From: Campylobacter sp.
Lineage (GTDB): Bacteria > Campylobacterota > Campylobacteria > Campylobacterales > Campylobacteraceae
Direction: 5' to 3'
NCBI GenBank assembly: GCA_017934385.1
Contig: JAGBJQ010000101.1
Span: forward strand, 1 to 64,000
DNA: 64,000 bases
Made by a program: the position numbers and the translations under genes
Notes under the pieces: model-generated
Database searches by the model: none
What the model was told of the DNA's origin: nothing
The model's input: the letters and a program-made list of their open reading frames with translations, nothing else
In this document: positions 34,806-44,910 of the stretch, piece by piece
How positions within the stretch are numbered: position 1 is the stretch's first letter
Layout: each line of letters begins with the position of its first letter

Positions 34806-36178
34806 TTTATCTCCTCGATGATGTCAAATGGGTTTAGTGAATATGAGTTTTTCCTAAAATTTCGCCCAGCTAAGGCATGGGCCAAAACGCCATTTATCGC
34901 GGCTTCGCGCGAGCTATAACCTTGGGCTAAAAGCCCTGTGATTAGCCCTGAGAACACATCGCCACTGCCTGCCTTAGCTAGCGCGCTAACTCCCCTCTCG
35001 CACACAAAAAGCTCGCCACGGTGCGCTATAATGGTGTTTGCGCCTTTTAGCACGAGCACGGATTTGGTAGCAAGCGAAAATTTGCGCGCTAAGGCAAAGC
35101 GATCTTTTTGCACTTCGCTAACGCTTAAATTTGCGATTTTTGCCAAGCTTAGCAAGGCGGCGAATTCCTTCGGGTGTGGCGTGATAACGGCATTTTCGTT
35201 GGTTTGCAAAATTTCAATAATTGCTTCATTGTAGCACAAATCCGCGTCGATGACGCAAGGCGTGCTAGATAGGATTTGCGTGTCAAATTTCGCCCCTCCT
35301 AGCCCCATACCAGCTCCGATTGCGCTAGCGCCCAAAAACTCGTCTTTGCGCATTAAAATCGGATTTAGATTTTTTATCTTGCCTACGACGCTGACTAACC
35401 CTGCGCCAATTGCGTGCGCGCTAAGGGCGGCGATTTGGGCTGCGCCACTCATTTCGCCAGAGGCGATAAAGGCGTGGCCAAATTCGCCTTTGTTTGTGTT
35501 TTTTTTCTTTCGAAATGGCAAGCGTAAATCGGATTTTTCTAGCAAAAACGCATCAGGCGAAGTGGCAAATTTATCCTCACAAATGCCTAAATTTGCCAGT
35601 TTTATCTTGCCGGTAAAATCTTTTGCCAAATCGCTAAAAAGCGAGATTTTCAGCGCCCCCATGCACACTGTATAATCCGCCTCGAACGCCATAGGTCTTG
35701 GCACACCAGCCAAATCAATTCCGCTTGGGATATCAATGGCGATTTTTAGGGCTTTGGAATGGTTTGCTCGCCCTAGTATCTCGCATACTTTCTCGTCCAT
35801 ATCGCGCGATAAACCGCTTCCAAAAACGCCGTCGATTATGCAGTCAAATTTGAAATTTTCCAAATTTTGGCTAAATTTCACGCCGACTTTTTTGGCGATT
35901 TCGCTTTGGAGTTTAAACGCTTCGTTTTTTGGCTCGCCAAAAATTAAAAACGCTTCGCACAAATAATCCCCGCTTAGCCTGCGAAGCACGCAAATAGCGT
36001 CGTTTGCGTTATTCCCTGCCCCGCATAGGGCCAAAATTTTTGCCCCCTTTTTCAGCTTTTTGCGGATTAGAATTTCTACGCCACTAGCGGCGTTTTCCAT
36101 TAAAATTTTCTCATCAATGCCTAAATTTTGGCTTGCGTTTTTGTCAAATTCGGCTGTGCTAAAATACAAATTTTTCAT
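34787..36178 (-). CDS. nnr: Bifunctional NAD(P)H-hydrate epimerase / ADP-dependent dehydratase
   Basis: 463 aa. It repairs NADH and NADPH damaged by hydration. The N-terminal YjeF (NnrE) part has MENAASGVEILI and ILALCGAGNNANDAICVLRRL, and SGIDLAGVPRPMAFEADYTVCMG. The C-terminal carbohydrate-kinase-like NnrD part has NKGEFGHAFIASGEMSGAAQIAALSAHAIGAGLV, VITPHPKEFAALL and KAGSGDVFSGLITGLLAQG. A gene of the overlapping tig operon: its start shares ATGA with comM. Confidence 0.95.
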   Translation of the reverse strand: MKNLYFSTAEFDKNASQNLGIDEKILMENAASGVEILIRKKLKKGAKILALCGAGNNANDAICVLRRLSGDYLCEAFLIFGEPKNEAFKLQSEIAKKVGVKFSQNLENFKFDCIIDGVFGSGLSRDMDEKVCEILGRANHSKALKIAIDIPSGIDLAGVPRPMAFEADYTVCMGALKISLFSDLAKDFTGKIKLANLGICEDKFATSPDAFLLEKSDLRLPFRKKKNTNKGEFGHAFIASGEMSGAAQIAALSAHAIGAGLVSVVGKIKNLNPILMRKDEFLGASAIGAGMGLGGAKFDTQILSSTPCVIDADLCYNEAIIEILQTNENAVITPHPKEFAALLSLAKIANLSVSEVQKDRFALARKFSLATKSVLVLKGANTIIAHRGELFVCERGVSALAKAGSGDVFSGLITGLLAQGYSSREAAINGVLAHALAGRNFRKNSYSLNPFDIIEEIKWLRKK

Positions 36179-37692
36179 ATCTCGCTCCTAGTTCGAAAGC
36201 TCAGAGCTTCGAGTAAATGGGCTTTTGCGATGACTTCGCTCTCACTTAGATCGGCGATACTGCGCGCTACTTTTTTGGTTTTTATAATCCCTCTTTGGCT
36301 TAGATTATACCTGCTAATCGCGCTTTCTAGGATATTTTGCGCGCTTGATTCCAAAATACAAAATTTCTGCACATCCTTATCGCTTAATTTCGCGTTTAGC
36401 TCGCTTTGCCCTCTTAGTTTTTGCGCGCGAAAGGCGCACACCACTCTCTCATACATCTCCTCGCTAGATATGCTAGATCTATCGTCCTTGCTGACCTCGT
36501 CCATAGCCACATATAGATCAATCCTATCAAGCAGTGGCCCAGAAATCACGCTTTTGTATTTTTTGATTTCGTTTGTCGAGCACGAGCACGAGGTCGATTG
36601 CGAAAACAAATGTCCGCACGGGCAGGGGTTTTGCGCTGCGACAAAGATAAATTTCGTCTCATACTCGGTTTTGGAATTTACCCGTGAGATTAAAATTTTA
36701 TTATCTTCGAGCGGTTCTCGCAGGCTTTCTAAAATTTGCTTTCCAAAGTGCGGAAGCTCGTCGAAAAACAGCTCGCCGCCGTTTGCCAAAGCCACCTCGC
36801 CGATACGCGCACCAAGCGAACCACCGCCGAAAATCGAGCTTCTAGTGCTTGTGTGATGAGGCGAGCGAAAGGCTCTGAGTGCGCTAAAATCGACATTTTT
36901 GTTGTTTAATGACTCGTAAGCGCACGAAAGCAAAATCTCACTCACGCTTTGAGGTGGCAAAATTTGGGCTATGCGTTTAGCGCACATTGATTTGCCACAC
37001 CCTGGGCTTCCCTCAAAGAGTATATTATGCATACCGCTAGCGGCGATTAGGCTCGCTCTTTTGGCTCTTTCTTGACCTTTTATGTCTTTGAAATTTAGGG
37101 TGAAATTTCGGTTTGGGACATAAATTTCATCGCCGATTTTAATGACATCTTTAAAAATCGGGTGAGTTTCGCTCATAAGGCAGGTTGCGGCAAATTTATC
37201 ATCGCTAAAAAATCTAATCGCTTCTGCTAAATTTTCGACCGCATAAACCTCGTAATTCGGGATTGTCGAGGCTCTAAGCGCGATTTCTTTTGGCACTAAA
37301 ATTTTAGCATTTTTCACATGCGCGCTTAAAAACAGCAGTGTCGAAAACAAAGAGGCCGTGGATTTGAGCGCCCCGTCAAGTCCAAGCTCGCCAAATACGA
37401 AAAAATCGTCCCCAAAGCTCTCTTTTTGCAAAGCGATTAAAAGTGCGATTGCAAGGTCGAAGTGCGAGCCGTTTTTTGGCACATCAGAGGGGGAGAGATT
37501 TATAATGATTTTAGAGGCTGGGAATTTGAAATTTAGGCTCATCAAAGCCGCTTTCACCCTGCTTTCGCTCTCTTTAATCGTAGCCCCTGCAAGTCCAACG
37601 ATATTAAAGCCAGGAAGACCTCTTACAAATGTGCTTTCTACACTGACACTGATTAAAGTATCGGTAAAAACAGCGCATTTTAGAGATTTCAT
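36175..37692 (-). CDS. comM: YifB/ComM family Mg-chelatase-like AAA ATPase
   Basis: 505 aa. The N-terminal Lon-like domain (FNIVGLAGATIKESESRVKAAL, GSHFDLAIALLIAL) is followed by the AAA part with Walker A EGSPGCGKSM, Walker B GGELFFDELPHF and arginine residues after PLLDRIDLYVAM. C-terminal NLSQRGIIKTKKVARSIADL closes it. ComM promotes branch migration during natural transformation in other bacteria; Campylobacter is naturally competent, so the role fits. Start and stop overlap def and nnr by 4 nt each. Confidence 0.93.
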   Translation of the reverse strand: MKSLKCAVFTDTLISVSVESTFVRGLPGFNIVGLAGATIKESESRVKAALMSLNFKFPASKIIINLSPSDVPKNGSHFDLAIALLIALQKESFGDDFFVFGELGLDGALKSTASLFSTLLFLSAHVKNAKILVPKEIALRASTIPNYEVYAVENLAEAIRFFSDDKFAATCLMSETHPIFKDVIKIGDEIYVPNRNFTLNFKDIKGQERAKRASLIAASGMHNILFEGSPGCGKSMCAKRIAQILPPQSVSEILLSCAYESLNNKNVDFSALRAFRSPHHTSTRSSIFGGGSLGARIGEVALANGGELFFDELPHFGKQILESLREPLEDNKILISRVNSKTEYETKFIFVAAQNPCPCGHLFSQSTSCSCSTNEIKKYKSVISGPLLDRIDLYVAMDEVSKDDRSSISSEEMYERVVCAFRAQKLRGQSELNAKLSDKDVQKFCILESSAQNILESAISRYNLSQRGIIKTKKVARSIADLSESEVIAKAHLLEALSFRTRSEI

Positions 37693-38207
37693 TTTGATTT
37701 TTCTTTTTTGTTTTTGCGGTATTCTTTGTCAAATTTTTTGCGGTTATTGTAGCCTATACGCTCGATAAAAAGGTGCCCGTCTAGGTGGTCTAGCTCGTGT
37801 TGGATACACACGGCTAAAAGCTCTGAGGCTTCCAATTCGTGTCTTTCTCCATTTCTATCTTGGTAAGAAAGTTTAATTTTGGCAGCTCGTTTTACATCTT
37901 CGTAATATCCAGGCACACTAAGGCAACCTTCTTGGTAGATGATTTCATCTTCTTTTTGTGTGATTACGGGATTTATGAGTTCGAGCAAATCGGCCTTATC
38001 TTGCACGCCCTCTTCGTTGGCTAAATTTATCACAACGGCTCTGATTGGATTAGCCACCTGGATAGCAGCTAGTCCAATGCCGTTTTTACTTATCATGGTT
38101 TCATACATATCGTCTAAAAATTTCGCCAGTTCATCGTCAAATTTGACGACCTCTTTGGAGCGAACATGGAGTTTTTTGTTCGGATATGTAAGAATTTCTA
38201 AAACCAT
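37689..38207 (-). CDS. def: Peptide deformylase
   Basis: 172 aa. It removes formyl from the N-terminal Met of new proteins. All three metal motifs are visible: GIGLAAIQV, EGCLSVPG and QHELDHLDG, where Cys and two His bind Fe2+ and Glu is catalytic. The C-terminal tail is basic (YNNRKKFDKEYRKNKKEKSK). It lies between clpP (1-nt overlap) and comM (4-nt overlap), as in C. jejuni for clpP-def. Confidence 0.98.
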   Translation of the reverse strand: MVLEILTYPNKKLHVRSKEVVKFDDELAKFLDDMYETMISKNGIGLAAIQVANPIRAVVINLANEEGVQDKADLLELINPVITQKEDEIIYQEGCLSVPGYYEDVKRAAKIKLSYQDRNGERHELEASELLAVCIQHELDHLDGHLFIERIGYNNRKKFDKEYRKNKKEKSK

Positions 38208-38791
38208 TATTTAAAGCTCTTTTCCAATACCTTGTCGATTAGTCCATACTCGCTGGCCTCTTTCGCGCTCATGAAAAAATCTCTCTCGCAGTCTTTTTCG
38301 ATATCGCTTAAATTTTTGCCTGTGTTTTGGGCTAAAATTTGATTTAGTTGCGATTTCATACGCAAAATTTCTTTTGCTTGGATTTCGATATCAGTGGCTT
38401 GGCCTTGCGCTCCGCCAAGTGGTTGATGAATCATAATGCGCGCATTTGGCAAAGCATATCGTTTGCCCTTGGTGCCACAACTAAGCAAAAATGCGCCCAT
38501 TGAAGCAGCCTGACCTATGCAGATCGTGCTGACATCTGGTTTGATGTAATTCATAGTATCATAAATGCTAAAACCGCTCGTAACCACGCCACCAGGGCTA
38601 TTGATATACATATAGATATCTTTGTCTGGATCTTCTGCTTCCAAAAATAAAAGTTGAGCTACGATTGCGCTGGCTACATCGTCGTTAATCTCGCCGCTTA
38701 GCATTACAATGCGATCTTTAAGCAAGCGAGAGTAGATATCATAACTCCTCTCGCCTCTGCTTGTTTGCTCGATTACATAAGGTAAAAACAT
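38207..38791 (-). CDS. clpP: ATP-dependent Clp protease proteolytic subunit
   Basis: 194 aa. The tetradecameric serine protease works with ClpX and ClpA. Active-site residues: Ser in [16 protein letters not shown], His in [25 protein letters not shown], and an Asp in [22 protein letters not shown]-terminal [21 protein letters not shown] is typical. The gene is between tig and def, with 1-nt overlaps on both sides. Confidence 0.98.
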   Translation of the reverse strand: MFLPYVIEQTSRGERSYDIYSRLLKDRIVMLSGEINDDVASAIVAQLLFLEAEDPDKDIYMYINSPGGVVTSGFSIYDTMNYIKPDVSTICIGQAASMGAFLLSCGTKGKRYALPNARIMIHQPLGGAQGQATDIEIQAKEILRMKSQLNQILAQNTGKNLSDIEKDCERDFFMSAKEASEYGLIDKVLEKSFK

Positions 38792-40101
38792 TATTCGCCT
38801 TCTTTGTCGTCTTTGTTTTTGCTAAAAATATTGTTGAAAAGTTTTTCCTCGATTAGCGCCATTTTAACAGCTGGCAAAACGCCTCTTTTGCGATATTCTT
38901 CAAGGTGAGCTTTCGGATCTAGGCCGTTTGAGTAGGCTTCGAAGTAAATAGCTTGGATTAGCTCTTGATCGCTTACATCAATACCGCGTTTTTTAGCCAA
39001 AGCGTCGATCAAAAATGTGATTTTTACGCTTTTTTCTGCGCCGGCTCTAAATTCTTCGCGTTTTTTCTCGATTGCTTTTTGATCTTTTTTAAATTCTTCG
39101 ATTGTAGCCTCGTCAAATGAACGCCAAGCGTTGTTGAATTGTAAATTTATCTCTTGCTCAACGATTGATTTTGGCAAATCAAAGTTAAATTTCTCAGCCA
39201 AAGCATCAGCCATTTTTGGTTTTAACTCTTCTTCGATTTTTTTGCGAAGTTTGTCGTTTTTAAGTTGTTCTTTAATCGTGCTTTCTACCTTTTCTTTTGT
39301 AGGTTTTTCCTCGCCTGGAAGTATGCGTTTTAGCATATCCTCATCAAGCTCAGTAGCTGGTTTTTTGCACTGAATTTCATGTAGTTTTACTTTAAAAATT
39401 GCGTCTTTTCCCGCAAGGTGTTTCGCGCCGTATTCAGCTGGGAATTTCACGCTTACATCGCGCTCCTCGCCGACTTTTAGACCAATCATACCATCCTCGA
39501 AACCTGGGATAAATTGATTTGAGCCGATTTCAAGCACATAATCTTTCGCCTCGCCACCCTCGAAAGCCTCATTATCAACGAAACCTTTGAAGTCAAATTT
39601 GGCAAAATCGCCCTTTTCAAGCTCTGTTTTATCTGATTTTTCTAGTGGAGCGACCATTAATAAAATTTTATTTATCTCGTCCTCGATCTCTTTTTTGGTT
39701 ACGCGAGGTGTCGAAAACTCAGGGATTAGCTCCTCGTATCCGTCGATATTGACATCTGGGCGGAAAGAAATTTCCATCTCTACATCGATATTTCCGTCTT
39801 TTTCATCGTATTTAGAAAAAATTGGCTCGCCGATTACTTCATCGGCTTTTTTATTTACGCTTTTGATTGATTCGTCGATGATATTTTTAAAAATCTCTTG
39901 TTTTGCGTCTTGTTCTAACTGCGCGCCGTATCGTTTCATCACGACTGCTACTGGGACTTTGCCCTTTCTGAAACCGTCGATTTTAAGGTTTTTGGCGGCT
40001 TTTTTAGCAAGATCATCTACTTTTTTAGCGATAGTGTCTGCATCGATTTTTGTGCTTGCTACTGCGTTAGCAGAGTTTGTTAGCTTTGCATTGATTTCCA
40101 T
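38791..40101 (-). CDS. tig: Trigger factor
   Basis: 436 aa from the ATG at 40101 (MEINAKLTN), with AAAAGGAAATTT upstream; longer versions would extend into untranslated leader. Ribosome-associated chaperone and peptidyl-prolyl isomerase. The N-terminal domain has the ribosome-docking loop [12 protein letters not shown]. The FKBP domain (about 155-240) has [20 protein letters not shown] and [25 protein letters not shown]. The long helical C-terminal domain has [21 protein letters not shown] and ends in KNKDDKEGE. It is the first gene of tig-clpP-def-comM-nnr-purN, all overlapping. Confidence 0.96.
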   Translation of the reverse strand: MEINAKLTNSANAVASTKIDADTIAKKVDDLAKKAAKNLKIDGFRKGKVPVAVVMKRYGAQLEQDAKQEIFKNIIDESIKSVNKKADEVIGEPIFSKYDEKDGNIDVEMEISFRPDVNIDGYEELIPEFSTPRVTKKEIEDEINKILLMVAPLEKSDKTELEKGDFAKFDFKGFVDNEAFEGGEAKDYVLEIGSNQFIPGFEDGMIGLKVGEERDVSVKFPAEYGAKHLAGKDAIFKVKLHEIQCKKPATELDEDMLKRILPGEEKPTKEKVESTIKEQLKNDKLRKKIEEELKPKMADALAEKFNFDLPKSIVEQEINLQFNNAWRSFDEATIEEFKKDQKAIEKKREEFRAGAEKSVKITFLIDALAKKRGIDVSDQELIQAIYFEAYSNGLDPKAHLEEYRKRGVLPAVKMALIEEKLFNNIFSKNKDDKEGE

Positions 40102-40272
40102 AAATTTCCTTTTAAAAAATTTTAAAATTAAAGCGCAAAATATACCAAAATTTTGCTTAATAATTTTAAAATTTGGCAAATTTTATTGTTTGGGGCTAAA
40201 TTTTGCTTTTAAATTTTAGCGTTATAAAAGGGGAGTTTAAGTAATATGCGCGAAAAATTTTAAAGGAAAAAT

Positions 40273-40857
40273 ATGGACGAAAAAAGCAGGGAAGAATTCG
40301 CTTCTTGTGTCGCTAAAATGCTAACTTTGCTCGGTGAAGACCCTAAGCGCGAAGGGTTAATAAAAACGCCAATGCGTGTGGCAAAAGCGTATGAATTTCT
40401 TACTAGCGGATACGAACAAGACCCCAAAGATGTGCTAAATGACGCGCTTTTTGAGAGCTCAAATAACGAAATGGTGCTTATTAAGGATATTGAATTTTAC
40501 AGCCTTTGCGAACACCACCTTTTGCCTATTATTGGGCGGGCGCATGTGGCGTATATACCTAATAAAAAGGTCGTTGGGCTATCCAAAATTCCGCGTATGG
40601 TAAATATTTTCGCACGAAGATTGCAAATCCAAGAACAACTCACCGAACAAATCGCAAATGCGCTCCAAGAGGTCATCAAGCCCCTTGGCGTGGGCGTCGT
40701 AATCCAAGCCCGCCACATGTGTATGGAAATGCGTGGCGTGCAAAAAATCAACTCCACCACGACAACTTCGGCTTTGCGTGGGCTATTTATCAGCCGAAAT
40801 GACACCAGAAAAGAGTTTTTTGATTTGATAAATTCGCCAAAAACATTTGGATTTTAG
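40273..40857 (+). CDS. folE: GTP cyclohydrolase I
   Basis: 194 aa. FolE converts GTP to dihydroneopterin triphosphate, the first step of folate synthesis. Zinc ligands are in [20 protein letters not shown] and [57 protein letters not shown] and [13 protein letters not shown] are family signatures. ATG preceded by TTTAAAGGAAAAAT. It is divergent from tig, as in C. jejuni. Confidence 0.97.
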   Translation: MDEKSREEFASCVAKMLTLLGEDPKREGLIKTPMRVAKAYEFLTSGYEQDPKDVLNDALFESSNNEMVLIKDIEFYSLCEHHLLPIIGRAHVAYIPNKKVVGLSKIPRMVNIFARRLQIQEQLTEQIANALQEVIKPLGVGVVIQARHMCMEMRGVQKINSTTTTSALRGLFISRNDTRKEFFDLINSPKTFGF

Positions 40858-40885
40858 CGTCGGTAAGTTAAGGTGAAATTTAGTC

Positions 40886-40902
40886 TAATGATTATATTAT
40901 CA
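40886..40902 (+). promoter_or_regulatory. Dyad upstream of nifS, possible iron-responsive operator
   Basis: Contains TGATTATATTATCA (40889-40902), which is 6 of 7 palindromic base pairs. It resembles a Fur-box core with one base missing (TAATGATTAT-ATTATC). It lies about 60 nt before the nifS ATG. No clean -10 box is seen between it and the gene. The regulator is a guess. Confidence 0.25.
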
Positions 40903-40948
40903 AACTAGCTTTCAAAAGATTAAATATATCTCATTAATAAAAATTTAA

Positions 40949-42151
<1,203 letters not shown>

Positions 42152-42160
42152 GGATTTAAA

Positions 42161-43162
42161 ATGGCAAAAAACGATTTAATAAATGGTTCGATTTGGGAGC
42201 AATACTCAAACAAGGTTCAAGATCGCATGAACAACCCTAAATTTATGGGCGAAATCACAGAAGAAGAAGCCGCTGCGCGCGGTGCGAAGCTAATCGTAGC
42301 TGATTTTGGCGCAGAGAGCTGTGGGGACGCTGTGAGATTATACTGGCTCATCGACCCTGCCACTGACATTATCATCGACGCTAAATTTAAAAGCTTTGGC
42401 TGTGGCACGGCAATCGCTAGTAGCGACACTATGGCAGCTCTTTGTATTGGCAAAACCGTCGATCAAGCTGTAAAGATTACAAATTTAGATGTCGAGCGCG
42501 ATATGCGCGATACCCCTGACGAGCCGGCTGTCCCACCACAAAAAATGCACTGTTCGGTTATGGCGTATGATGTCATCAAAGCAGCTGCGGCAAAATACAA
42601 AGGCATAGATCCTGAGCATTTCGAAGATGAGATTATCGTGTGCGAGTGCGCTAGGGTAAGTCTTGGCACAATAAAAGAGGTGATTAAGCTAAATGATTTA
42701 AAAACCGTCGAGCAAATCACACAATACACAAAGGCTGGCGCGTTTTGTAAATCTTGCATTAAGCCCGGCGGACACGAGGCTAGGGAGTATTATTTAGAGG
42801 ATATTTTAGCTCAAACAAGAGAGGAAATGGAGCTAGAAAAACTCCAAGCCCAAGCTGGTGCGTGTGCTAGCTCTGGTGCGGCGCCAGAGGCGAAACTAAG
42901 CTTTGAAGAGCTAAATTTAATCGGCAAATTTAAAGCGGTCGAGGCGATACTTGATAGTGATATTCGCCCAATGCTTCAAATGGACGGCGGAAATCTCGAT
43001 GTCATCGACATCAAGCCAAGCGATGATGGCAAAACTGACATTTATATTCGCTATTTGGGTGCGTGCTCAGGGTGCGCTAGTGGCGCAGGCGCGACGCTAT
43101 ATGCGATCGAGGCGGTTTTGAAGGATAATTTAAGCGAAAATATCCGTGTAATGCCGATTTGA
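42161..43162 (+). CDS. nifU: Fe-S cluster scaffold NifU (three-domain)
   Basis: 333 aa. Domain order: IscU-like scaffold (about 1-130) with cluster Cys in GAESCGDAVRL, KFKSFGCGTAIASSDTM and PPQKMHCSVMA; BFD-like [2Fe-2S] domain (about 140-195) with VCECARVSLG and GAFCKSCIKPGGHEA; Nfu domain (about 255-333) with MLQMDGGNLDVIDI and YLGACSGCASGAGATLYAIE. Residues about 215-245 form a Gln/Ala-rich linker. It accepts sulfur from NifS and builds clusters for target proteins. All expected Cys are present. Confidence 0.97.
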   Translation: MAKNDLINGSIWEQYSNKVQDRMNNPKFMGEITEEEAAARGAKLIVADFGAESCGDAVRLYWLIDPATDIIIDAKFKSFGCGTAIASSDTMAALCIGKTVDQAVKITNLDVERDMRDTPDEPAVPPQKMHCSVMAYDVIKAAAAKYKGIDPEHFEDEIIVCECARVSLGTIKEVIKLNDLKTVEQITQYTKAGAFCKSCIKPGGHEAREYYLEDILAQTREEMELEKLQAQAGACASSGAAPEAKLSFEELNLIGKFKAVEAILDSDIRPMLQMDGGNLDVIDIKPSDDGKTDIYIRYLGACSGCASGAGATLYAIEAVLKDNLSENIRVMPI

Positions 43163-43171
43163 TGATACACA

Positions 43172-43204
43172 GGCTAAATTTGAGCTTTTGCTTCAAATTT
43201 AGCC
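43172..43204 (+). terminator. Intrinsic terminator after nifU
   Basis: GGCTAAATTTGA (43172-43183) is a perfect 12-bp match with TCAAATTTAGCC (43193-43204), 9-nt loop. GAATTTT follows. It lies 10 nt past the nifU stop. Confidence 0.65.
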
Positions 43205-43264
43205 GAATTTTAAATTTCATAAATTTTAAATTTTCTAAAACATACGCTTTGAATTTTAAATTCA

Positions 43265-43299
43265 CAGATTGTTTTGGCGATAAATCGCCTTGCAATGAA
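43265..43299. repeat. ATTGC...GCAATGA palindromic intergenic repeat, degenerate copy 6
   Basis: CAGATTGTTTTGGCGATAAATCGCCTTGCAATGAA has the same plan as the other copies, with an inner stem GGCGAT (43276-43281) / ATCGCC (43284-43289). Changes are visible in the flanks. Confidence 0.55.
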
Positions 43300-43367
43300 T
43301 TTAAAATTTAAACGCTAAATTCGCAAATTTCGCGCCATAATAAATTTTATTCTAATCTTAAATTTAG

Positions 43368-43373
43368 TATAAT
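43368..43373 (+). promoter_or_regulatory. -10 box for the SapC-family gene
   Basis: TATAAT in TTTAGTATAATCGC, 31 nt before the ATG at 43404, which has TTTAAGGAC before it. Confidence 0.6.
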
Positions 43374-43403
43374 CGCGGGATATTTTTTATTTAAGGACAA
43401 ATC

Positions 43404-44075
43404 ATGAGACCAGTTATACTCGATAGCGTAAAACACGCAGACCTAAAATACCACGCAGACGCGATTCCAAACGAGCCGTTTGTGCCTGTAATCGCGCCTG
43501 AGGTTCCAGCGTGTTCTGATAAATTAGTCATCGTTTTTACAAACGAGCCTGAGCCAAAAATGGTAGCACTTCTAGGCCGTTCAAAAAACCTTTTAATCGA
43601 CAAAAGCTACAAAGGCATGGTGCCATCAGCTATCCAAAACTACCCATTTTTCCTAGCTAAAATCGAAGATCGCATGGTGATTTGCTTCGATGAGGACGCC
43701 AAACAAATCAAAGGCGAGGGCGAGGCACTGTTTGAAGAGGGCAAACCAACGCAGTTTTTGGAAAATTTGAAAAGCGTAATGAAAAACTACTGGGAGCTAA
43801 ACGCCATTACTAGCGAGGCTGCAAAAGAGCTAAAAGAGGCTGGCGTTTTGGAGGCAAAAGAGCTAAATATCCAAAAAGACGGCGAGACGATTACGCTATT
43901 AAACGGCTTTTTGATACTAAACCGCGAGAAACTTTTGAGCCTAGATGATAAAAAACTAGCCGAATTTGCGCGCAAAGGCTATTTGGAACTAGCGTTTTTC
44001 CACCTAAAAAGCCTAAGCAATCTACAAACCCTAGGCGATAAAATCATGGCAAAAGACGCGCCAAAAAGCAATTAA
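43404..44075 (+). CDS. SapC-family protein
   Basis: 223 aa. The pattern follows the SapC family (named from C. fetus S-layer work): VILDSVKHADLKYHADAIP, PFVPVIAPEVPACSDKLVIVFTNEPEP, MVALLGRSKNLLIDKSYKGMVPSAIQNYPF, and a regular helical C-terminal half with AITSEAAKELKEAGVLEAKEL. No signal peptide or membrane helix is present, so the protein is probably cytosolic. No S-layer gene (sapA) or type I secretion genes are near; the role is unknown. It is downstream of the NifS-NifU operon but has its own promoter, and is followed 23 nt later by the nfu gene. Confidence 0.8.
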   Translation: MRPVILDSVKHADLKYHADAIPNEPFVPVIAPEVPACSDKLVIVFTNEPEPKMVALLGRSKNLLIDKSYKGMVPSAIQNYPFFLAKIEDRMVICFDEDAKQIKGEGEALFEEGKPTQFLENLKSVMKNYWELNAITSEAAKELKEAGVLEAKELNIQKDGETITLLNGFLILNREKLLSLDDKKLAEFARKGYLELAFFHLKSLSNLQTLGDKIMAKDAPKSN

Positions 44076-44098
44076 AGAGCAAATTTAAAGGAAATTTA

Positions 44099-44365
44099 AT
44101 GATACCATTTAGCGATGAAGAGCTTTTAAATCCTGTCAAGGCTAGCCTCGATACTATCCGCCCAATGCTACAAAACGACGGCGGTGATATGGAGCTTCGT
44201 GGCATTAAAAACGGCGTTGTGTATGTTACGCTCACAGGACATTGTCATGGTTGCGCTGCTAGCGGACAGACGCTGAAATTTGGCGTAGAAAGACAGCTTC
44301 GTATGGATATCCACCCAGAACTTAGCGTCGTAAATATCCCACAAGGCGAGAATTTTGAGCTATAA
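44099..44365 (+). CDS. NifU C-terminal (Nfu) domain protein
   Basis: 88 aa, a single Nfu domain: SLDTIRPMLQNDGGDMELRG, TLTGHCHGCAASGQTLKFGVERQL. The CxxC (C47HGC50 region) binds a shared 4Fe-4S cluster in an Nfu dimer and passes it to apo-proteins. It resembles the Nfu part of the NifU upstream in the same window. In C. jejuni the counterpart (Cj1639) sits next to the same partner genes, followed by murE. Confidence 0.93.
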   Translation: MIPFSDEELLNPVKASLDTIRPMLQNDGGDMELRGIKNGVVYVTLTGHCHGCAASGQTLKFGVERQLRMDIHPELSVVNIPQGENFEL

Positions 44366-44910
44366 ATCAAAAGGGTTAAACGCCCTAAAATCTGGCAAAT
44401 TTGAGTTTGCTAAAACATTTTTTGCCCTAGCGCAAGAGCAAAAAACCAAGCGATGAGCTTTTGTTTTTAATCGAGCTTTGCGATTTGGGGCTTAGCGAGC
44501 CAGAGGAGGCCTTGATGCTGTATGAATTTTATACCCTAAAACCCAAGCCAAAACCTAGCGTTTTGTTTCGAATTTTAAACTCAATTAACGAAAAAATCGC
44601 TAAGAAAAATGCTGAAATTTCAAAGAAATTTTCAGATGAGGCTGAGGGGATAGACGCGATTTTATACAAAGATTTCATGCGCGCTGTAAAGGAGAGTGGA
44701 AGCTTCAAAAATGTCTTTGAGAGCGTGATTTTTTCATCAAAAATCGCAGTTGAGAACAAAGACGAGATGATTGAGTTTTTGCAAAATTTGCTTGCAAATG
44801 GATTTGATGAAATTTGCATTAATTATATCGAGGCGAGTTCGGAGCATTTCGCTGGGGATTTGCGCTTTGATGAGATTATAAAAAAGATAAAAAATGAAAA
44901 TAGGGATTAA
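44355..44910 (+). pseudogene. Cj1640-like gene with a +1 frameshift
   Basis: The TTG at 44355 (AAGGCGAG upstream, overlapping the nfu stop by 11 nt) opens MSYKSKGLNALKSGKFEF AKTFFALAQEQK then runs to a TGA at 44454-44456. Beyond a run of six As (44440-44445) the reading goes on in the next frame as PSDELLFLIELCDLGLSEPEEALMLYEFYT and ends at 44910, overlapping murE by 17 nt. One A fewer would make a single 184-aa protein. It is similar in place to C. jejuni Cj1640, unknown function; the first 30 residues look like a TPR-type helix pair. The run may be a real mutation, a slippery site or a sequencing error. Confidence 0.75.
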
